From Odontesthes bonariensis (Eukaryota > Chordata > Actinopteri > Atheriniformes > Atherinopsidae), in the NCBI RefSeq assembly GCF_027942865.1, contig NC_134515.1, forward strand, positions 1,076,989-1,140,988: a stretch of 64,000 nucleotides of DNA, written 5' to 3'. Below, one piece after another: positions 16,701 to 25,700 of this stretch. Below the pieces are notes generated by a model, which saw only the letters and a list, made by a program, of their open reading frames with translations, did not search any database and was not told where the DNA came from. Position 1 is the stretch's first letter; each line of letters begins with the position of its first letter. The position numbers and the translations under genes are program-made.

Positions 16701-19700
16701 GGGTTTCCTCGTCGGAGTCGGAGCCCGGCAGCTCCACCTCCACCTGATAGAACTTCCCCCTCTCAGACACTCCTTCGCTGCACACCTCCACCTCCTCCGG
16801 CTCCGCCTTCATCACACCTCCACCTGCTCCGCACAGCTGGATCTCCACAGGCTCCTCCTCCTCCTCTTTGGGCTGCAGAGGTGGGACCACAGGAGGAGGA
16901 GGAGGTATGAAGGTGAGGCCTTTGGAGACATGGAGGACAGAACCCTCCTGGACACAGAGGACAGACTCGGGTCAGGTTCTGAGGGCTCACCTGTTGGTGG
17001 CCCCGCCTCCAGTCTAACACACCAGCTTACCTGGGGCAGCAGTCCTGACAGACAGGTGAGGGCGGAGTCAGAGAGGAAGCTGGGAGAAAGATGGCTGCCA
17101 TCCAGAGTCAGATTCAGCTGAAAGAAAATCCCAGAGTTTCAGATGGCGACTTCTCAGAAACTGAGAGGAGGACTCAGGTGTGTGCATGTGTTACCTGCAC
17201 GTGTGTTCCACTCAGGTGTGGCGAGGGTCCGCCTCCACCTGCCAACCAAAACTGAGGACGCACAAACACATAAGAGAGGTGAAAAGAAAGAAAACAACCA
17301 CAAAGAGACAGAAAACAACCACAAAGAGACGGAAAGCAGCCACAAAGAGACAGAAAGCAGCCACAAAGAGACAGAAAACATCCACAAAGAGACAGAAAGC
17401 AGCCACAAAGAGACAGAAAACATCCACAAAGAGACAGAAAACATCCACAAAGAGACAGAAAACAGCCACAAAGAGACAGAAAACATCCACAGAGACAGAA
17501 AACCTCCACAAAGAGACGGAAAACAACCACAAAGAGACAGAAAGCAGCCACAAAGAGACAGAAAACAACCACAAAGAGACAGAAAGCAGCCACAAAGAGA
17601 CAGAAAACAACCACAAAGAGACAGAAAGCAGCCACAAAGAGACAGAAAACAACCACAAAGAGACGGTAAACATCCACAAAGAGACGGAAAGCAGCCACAA
17701 AGAGACAGAAAACAGCCACAAAGAGACAGAAAGCAGCCACAAAGAGACAGAAAACAACCACAAAGAGACGGTAAACATCCACAAAGAGACGGAAAGCAGC
17801 CACAAAGAGACAGAAAACAGCCACAAAGAGACAGAAAACAACCACAAAGAGACGGTAAACATCCACAAAGAGACGGAAAGCAGCCACAAAGAGACAGAAA
17901 ACAGCCACAAAGAGACAGAAAGCAGCCACAAAAGAGACAGAAAGCAGCCACAGAGAGACAGAAAGCAGCCACAAAGAGACAGAAAGCAGCCACAAAGAGA
18001 CAGAAAACAACCACAAAGAGACGCTAAACATCCACAAAGAGACGGAAAGCAGCCACAAAGAGACAGAAAACAGCCACAAAGAGACAGAAAGCAGCCACAA
18101 AGAGACAGAAAACAAAAGAGACAGAAAGCAGCCACAGAGAGACAGAAAGCAGCCTAAAAAGAGACAGAAAACAGCCACAAAGAGACAGAAAGCAGCCACA
18201 AAGAGACAGAAAACAACAGAGACAGAAAGCAGCCACAGAGAGACAGAAAACAACAGAGACAGAAAGCAGCCACAGAGAGACAGAAAGCAACCACAGAGAC
18301 AGAAAACAAAAGAGACAGAAAGCAGCCACAGAGAGACAGAAAGCAGCCACAGAGAGACAGAAAGCAGCCTAAAAAGAGACAGAAAACAGCCACAAAGAGA
18401 CAGAAGGCAGCCACAAAGAGACAGAAAACAACAGAGACAGAAAGCAGCCACAGAGAGACAGAAAACAACAGAGACAGAAAGCAGCCACAGAGAGACAGAA
18501 AGCAGCCTAAAAAGAGACAGAAAACAGCCACAAAGAGACAGAAAGCAGCCACAGAGAGACAGAAAGCAGCCTAAAAAGAGACAGAAAACAGCCACAAAGA
18601 GACAGAAAGCAGCCACAAAGAGACAGAAAACAACAGAGACAGAAAGCAGCCACAGAGAGACAGAAAACAACAGAGACAGAAAGCAGCCACAGAGAGACAG
18701 AAAGCAGCCACAGAGAGACAGAAAGCAGCCACAAAGAGACAGAAAGCAGCCACAAAGAGACAGAAAGCAGCCACAAAGAGACAGAAAACAACCACAAAGA
18801 GAAAGAAAACATCCACAAAGAGACGGAAAACATCCACAAAGAGACGGAAAACAACCACAAAGAGAAAGAAAACATCCACAAAGAGACAGAAAGCAGCCAC
18901 AAAGAGACAGAAAACAACCACAAAGAGAAAGAAAACATCCACAAAGAGACGGAAAACATCCACAAAGAGACGGAAAACAACCACAAAGAGACAGAAAGCA
19001 GCCACAAAAAGACAGAAAACAACCACAAAGAGACAGAAAGCAGCCACAAAGAGACAGAAAACAACCACAAAGAGACGCTAAACATCCACAAAGAGACGGA
19101 AAGCAGCCACAAAGAGACAGAAAACAGCCACAAAGAGACAGAAAGCAGCCACAAAGAGACAGAAAACAAAAGAGACAGAAAGCAGCCACAGAGAGACAGA
19201 AAGCAGCCTAAAAAGAGACAGAAAACAGCCACAAAGAGACAGAAAGCAGCCACAAAGAGACAGAAAACAACAGAGACAGAAAGCAGCCACAGAGAGACAG
19301 AAAACAACAGAGACAGAAAGCAGCCACAGAGAGACAGAAAGCAGCCACAGAGACAGAAAACAAAAGAGACAGAAAGCAGCCACAGAGAGACAGAAAGCAG
19401 CCTAAAAAGAGACAGAAAACAGCCACAAAGAGACAGAAGGCAGCCACAAAGAGACAGAAAACAACAGAGACAGAAAGCAGCCACAGAGAGACAGAAAACA
19501 ACAGAGACAGAAAGCAGCCACAGATAGACAGAAAGCAGCCACAGAGAGACAGAAAACAACAGAGACAGAAAGCAGCCACAGAGAGACAGAAAGCAGCCTA
19601 AAAAGAGACAGAAAACAGCCACAAAGAGACAGAAAGCAGCCACAGAGAGACAGAAAGCAGCCTAAAAAGAGACAGAAAACAGCCACAAAGAGACAGAAAG

Positions 19701-22700
19701 CAGCCACAAAGAGACAGAAAACAACAGAGACAGAAAGCAGCCACAGAGAGACAGAAAACAACAGAGACAGAAAGCAGCCACAGAGAGACAGAAAGCAGCC
19801 ACAAAGAGACAGAAAACAACCACAGAGAGATACAATGAGGCCTGGACCTACCTGAGTCTGAGTCTCATCCTTTTGCTCCTCTTCCTCCTTCTTTATCAGC
19901 ACCTCAGTGAAGCCATCGCTGCCCTTTGCCTCTCTCCTTTCTGTCCTCTGTTCTGGCTTCTGTCTCAGCTCCTGAACACAAACATACTGAACATGTTTTA
20001 CCCTCTGATCCCCAGAGGATTCGCTGCTGGTTTGATCAGCTCAGATCAGCAGTTTAACCCAACCTGTGATCTTCCTCTCTGCTCCTTCTGCTCCTCTTCT
20101 CCGTTCATCAGTTCAGTCCTGACGGTGTTGTTCTTCAGCATCAGCATCTGTCCTCCCCACATGCTGCCCCACGGACTGGGTTCAACCTGCAGCTGGGGGG
20201 ACATCAGCAGGAGACATCCTTTAACCTTTAACATGCTGACTGAGGCCCACAGTCTGAGATGTAGCTCTTGGGTTTCTGACCTTGGGGTGACCTTTAACCT
20301 TTAACATGCTGACTGAGGCCCGCAGTCTGAGATGTAGCTCTTGGGTTTCTGACCTTGGGTGACCTTTAACCTTTAACATGCTAACTGAGGCCTGCAGAGT
20401 CTGAGATGTAGCTCTTAGGTTTCTGACCTTGGGGTGACCTTTAACCTTTAACATGCTAACTGAGGCCTGCAGAGTCTGAGATGTAGCTCTTGGGTTTCTG
20501 ACCTTGAGGTGACCTTTAACCTTTAACATGCTAACTGAGGCCTGCAGAGTCTGAGATGTAGCTCTTGGGTTTCTGACCTTGAGGTGACCTTTAACCTTTA
20601 ACATGCTAACTGAGGCCTGCAGAGTCTGAGATGTAGCTCTTGGGTTTCTGACCTTGGGGTGACCTTTAACCTTTAACATGCTAACTGAGGCCTGCAGAGT
20701 CTGAGATGTAGCTCTTGGGTTTCTGACCTTGAGGTGACCTTTAACCTTTAACATGCTAACTGAGGCCTGCAGAGTCTGAGATGTAGCTCTTGGGTTTCTG
20801 ACCTTGGGTGACCTTTAACCTTTAACATGCTAACTGAGGCCCACAGTCTGAGATGTAGCTCTTGGGTTTCTGACCTTGGGTGACCTTTAACCTTTAACAT
20901 GCTGACTGAGGCCCGCAGAGTCTGAGATGTAGCTCTTGGGTTTCTGACCTTGGGGTGACCTTTAACCTTTAACATGCTAACTGAGGCCCGCAGAGTCTGA
21001 GATGTAGCTCTTGGGTTTCTGACCTTGGGGTGACCTTTAACCTTTAACATGCTAACTGAGGCCCGCAGAGTCTGAGATGTAGCTCTTGGGTTTCTGACCT
21101 TGGGGTGACCTTTAACCTTTAACATGCTAACTGAGGCCCGCAGTCTGAGATGTAGCTCTTGGGTTTCTGACCTTGGGGTGACCTTTAACCTTTAACATGC
21201 TAACTGAGGCCTGCAGAGTCTGAGATGTAGCTCTTGGGTTTCTGACCTTGGGGTGACCTTTAACCTTTAACATGCTAACTGAGGCCCGCAGAGTCTGAGA
21301 TGTAGCTCTTGGGTTTCTGACCTTGGGGTGACCTTTAACCTTTAACATGCTAACTGAGGCCTGCAGAGTCTGAGATGTAGCTCTTGGGTTACTTGTTTTT
21401 TTTTCTCCACAGGGTGGAGCTGTTGGAGAAAGCGTTAGCTGGAATATAACGGCACCGCCCGCGGGTGCTGCCTCCGGTTTTCACGGAGGAGAAAAATGAA
21501 GAAGAAGAGCTGTTCAGGCACTCACCTGTTTTACCTTCCTCCATCTCTTCCAGTGATGGAGCTGAAGATCTGTTGCCGTGGTAACCGTCACCTCTTCCTG
21601 GATGCCGTCCGGCAGTTCCATGATATTTCTTTTCCGGGTGTTCTGAGGAAACAGAGACAGGTGGCTGCAGTTCCTCGTCTTGACAGCAGGAGGCGTCGGA
21701 CCCAAACTGAACACGTTAGCGTAGGGTCAGTTTGGCTAAATGTTGCTCTGAAGAGACAGATTGGTGGATTTAACTAAAGGTTGGGTTAGGGTTGGGTAGG
21801 GTAGGGTAAGGGTAAGGGTAAGGGTAAGGGTTAGGTTAGGTTAGGTAAGGGTAGGTAAGGGTAGGTAAGGGTTAGGGTAGGTAAGGGTAGGTAAGGGTAG
21901 GTTAGGGTTAGGGTTAGGTTAGGGTAGGTAAGGGTTAGGGTAGGTAAGGGTAGGTTAGGGTTAGGTTAGGGTAGGTAAGTGTTAGGGTAGGTAAGGGTTA
22001 GGGTAGGTAAGGGTAGGTAAGGGTTAGGGTAGGTAAGGGTAGGTAAGGGTTAGGGTAGGCTAGGGTTAGGGTTAGGTAAAGGCTGATTCATACTCGGCGC
22101 AACCTCGCTCATACTAGCTGGTCGCAAATGGCGCAAACAGTCACGTGTCCCGAAATTCCGCCACGCCCCCCGTCGCAAGCTAGAAAATCCTCGCGCGGCG
22201 CAAGGCCGCGCACACAACTTTTTTTCTGACTTCGCGCGCGCTCAACCGGAAACAGCTGACCAAGAAAAAGAAAAAATGAACACTGCAGAGACCGCGGTGA
22301 CCGAGAGGATGCGCCTCTACAAACATCTGTACGACACGTCTATGAAGTTACACTGGGACAACGTTTGACAAAGTTCGTCTTGTTGCAAAGGACGAACATT
22401 CCACCTTCGCTTCTGTTTTTGCCGCAGCCGCTTAGCTCTGAGATACATATACAGTTCTACACCCAGAGTAAATTCATTCCTCATCAGATGTGCCAGCCTC
22501 TGCTGACGTGACACCACAGGTGGCATTGTGTATGCTTTCTTTCTGACGCTCGCTGGTCTGGAGAGAACTGCAAATGTGACGCATACTCGGCGCAAACTGC
22601 GCTTATGAGCTGAAGGAACTGTGAAGGGGCTGGCGCTTTCGATGACGTCATTAATGGTTCTCGAGCCAGAACAGTTGCGCGTTTGCGCCGAGTATGAATC

Positions 22701-25700
22701 AGCCTTAAGGGTTAGGGTAGGTAAGGGTAGGTAAGGGTTAGGGTAGGTAAGACTAGGTAAGGGTTAGGGTAGGTAAGGGTTAGGGTAGGTAAGACTAGGT
22801 AAGGGTTAGGGTAGGTAAGGGTTAGGGTAGGTAAGGGTTAGGGTAGGTAAGGGAAGGGTTGGGTAGGTAAGGGTAGGTAAGGGTAGGGTTAGGTTAGGTA
22901 AGGGTAGGTAAGGGTTAGGGTAGGTAAGGGTAGGTAAGGGTAGGAAAGGGTAGGTAAGGGTTAGGGTAGGTAAGGCTAGGTAAGGGTTAGGGTAGGTTAG
23001 GGTAGGTAAGGGTAGGTAAGGTTAGGGTAGGTAAGGGTAGGTAAGGGTAAGGGTTGGGGTAGGTTAGGGTAGGTAAGGGTTAGGGTAGGTAAGGCTAGGT
23101 AAGGGTTAGGGTAGGTAAGGGTAGGTTAGGGTAGGTAAGGGTAGGTAAGGGTAGGTTACGGTAAGGGTAGGTTAGGGTAGGTAAGGGTAGGTAAGGGTAG
23201 GTTACGGTAAGGGTAGGTTAGGGTTGGTTAGGGTAGGTAAGGCTAGGTAAGGGTTAGGGTAGGTAAGGGTAGGTTAGGGTAGGTAAGGGTTAGGGTAGGT
23301 AAGGGTAAGGGTAGGTAAGGGTAGGTTACGGTAAGGGTAGGTTAGGGTTGGTAAGGCTAGGTAAGGGTTAGGGTAGGTAAGGGTAGGTTAGGGTAGGTTA
23401 GGGTAGGTAAGGGTAGGTTAGGGTAGGTAAGGGTTGGTTAGGGTAAGGGTAGGTTAGGGTAGGTAAGGGTTAGGTAAGGGTAGCTAAGGGTTAGGGTAGG
23501 TAAGGGTAGGTTAGGGTTAGAGATGCTCCACAGACGCCGCAGGAGGTCGCTCTGACGGCGCCGTGTTCAGGTGACTCACCACCATCAGACACCGTCTCTG
23601 CACACACTTCTGCTTCAGCTTGGACGGCCCGCCGAACCTCCTCATGTCCAGGCAGAACTGACACCTCCCGCAGGAGTTCCTGAGGCAGGCGGCGCACTCT
23701 CCGCATGCCCTCCGCCGCCGGACCTTCTGCGGAGACACAAAGATGCGCTGATCAGCTGACCGCGTGGGGCGGTGAGGGTGGAGCCAACACGCTGACGGGG
23801 GCGGAGCTAACACGCCGACGGGGGCGTCTCACACTCACTCGAGTCCTAACACGCCGACGGGGGCGTCTCACACTCACTCGAGTCGGCGCCTCTGGCATCA
23901 GATCCTTCGTCCTCTTCTTCTTCCTCATCTGGGGGACCAATCAGAAGCCAGCAGCAGGTCACATGACATGCAGATCATTGGTTAACAGGTGAGCAGCAGC
24001 TTCACTCAGTCTCACCTCTTCTTCCTCCTCCTCCTCTCTGACCTCCGGACTCCTCAGCACCCACTGATGCCCCCCGACCTGAAACAGAGACCACACGCTG
24101 AACCACAAGTGCACGCACGTGCACGCTCACACATGCACACACACGGCCAGCTGACGTTACCTTCTGAAACACGATGCTGGGAGGATTCTTCTTCTCTGGA
24201 AGAAAAACAAACGGCACCATGAGCAGGAAGAAGAAAATCGCGTGACATCATTTCTCAGACAGCTTGGTCACATGATGTTTAAGCCCCGCCCCCTTCAGGT
24301 GGGCAGTTACCTGCAGAGAGGCAGCCGTAGTCCTCGTCTCTGTGCCCGCTGCCGGACGACGGCCTGTAACTGATCAGGACGAGGTCGATCAATACGGACG
24401 ATCGATATCTGATGGCGTGCTGTGTTGGCCCCTCCCACTCTTACCTGGTGTCCTGTGATTGGCTGCTGCAGTCAGACTGAGTGTCTGAGTCCTCCCTGCA
24501 GTAGGTGTGGTCCATCTGTCCATCTTCGCCGTGCGGGCGCCGGTGGGCGGAGCTGGCGGTGACGTCAGGACGCAGCCTCAGTCTTCTGCAGGGTTTCCCA
24601 GGCCCGCTGTCAGGGGCCGCCTGAACTTTGACCTCCACCTTCTTCACGTAGCTCTGGGACCTGCCGTCGCCGTCCGGCGGCTGCAGGCCCTCCACGCCTG
24701 GCCGCAGGTCACATGACGTGAGCTTCTGGCCCCGCCCCCTCCACGCCCTCAGCTGCTCGGGCCGCGGGCGAGCGATCAGAATCGTGCACTGCTTGATGTC
24801 GGGGAACAGCTGCCTCCATCGCTGCTCCTCCTCCGCCTCCTTCTCCTCCGCGCTCCTGGCGTTGGAACATTTACGGGTCGGGCGGCGCCGCTCCGCCTCA
24901 GGAGGACCCGGAACCTCTGAAACAGAGGCATGGTGACACCATTTGTGAGGTCAGAGGGCAGGTGACCTAGATCCCATCAGGCCTGGGAACGCCGCGGGAC
25001 CCCCAGGAGGAGCTGAAGAGGGGGGCTGCTATTTTTCTTTACACTTTCCATCCAAACATGGGCTGTGTTCCAAACCGCATACTTCTCCTACTAACTTTTT
25101 GAGGTAAGGCTTTTTAGTAAGCGAGAAGTTCCCGGATGCATACTAGATTCTCTGAAATGTTGGGTATGCATCATGAGGTTACTACTCATACTCAAACTAC
25201 CCAAGATGCAACGTAACGTGACGTCGCCGATCATCATTTCCTGTCAAAACGGCAGTTTCAAGCTAGCTACAACGAGGGTAGGTTCACTTCCTGTTTTCAA
25301 AACAAAAGCACCAATTGTATGGTAATGGCTTTCCCTATGATAAAAAGCAACGGGTATTTTATTTTGTGAAAATAACAGGAAGTGCGTTGCTCACTGCGGC
25401 TAGCTTTAGTAGCGCCGAATTCGTGGGAACAAAATTGTGAACAGCCGGTATTTTGTCAGGTTTTCAACACGTTGGGGATCTAAACGACTACTTTCTCACC
25501 TGAAAATGTTTCAAATGTTGCTAAAGTTTACAGAGTTTAGAGCTTAAGAGAAATCAGCTTCAGTATGTAGTATACAGTATGTAGTATGTAGTATTAAGTA
25601 TGCAGTATGTAGTATGTAGTATGCAGTATGTAGTATGTAGTATGCAGTATGCAGTATGTAGTATGCAGTATGCAGTATGTAGTATGCCGTATGCAGTATG

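Larger units (their letters stand above)
22080..22705 (+). mobile_element. PIF/Harbinger-like deletion derivative, 626 bp
   Basis: The left end AGGCTGATTCATACTCGGCG is repeated inverted at the right end (CGCCGAGTATGAATCAGCCT), and both sides are flanked by TAA (22077-22079 and 22706-22708), the three-base target duplication typical of Harbinger elements. Inside are two coding stubs facing each other, described separately. The element sits in the telomere-like array. Confidence 0.82.

Noticed and set aside
17154-19902. Cys/Leu-rich frames (SLCGCFLSL), resembling a membrane protein
   Set aside because: Translation of the 21-bp repeat on the minus strand. The apparent transmembrane pattern comes from the unit; the plus strand is open too.
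21783-23517. True chromosome end or telomere
   Set aside because: Units are degenerate (TAGGG, TAAGGG), unique genes lie on both sides, and a transposon is inserted within the array.
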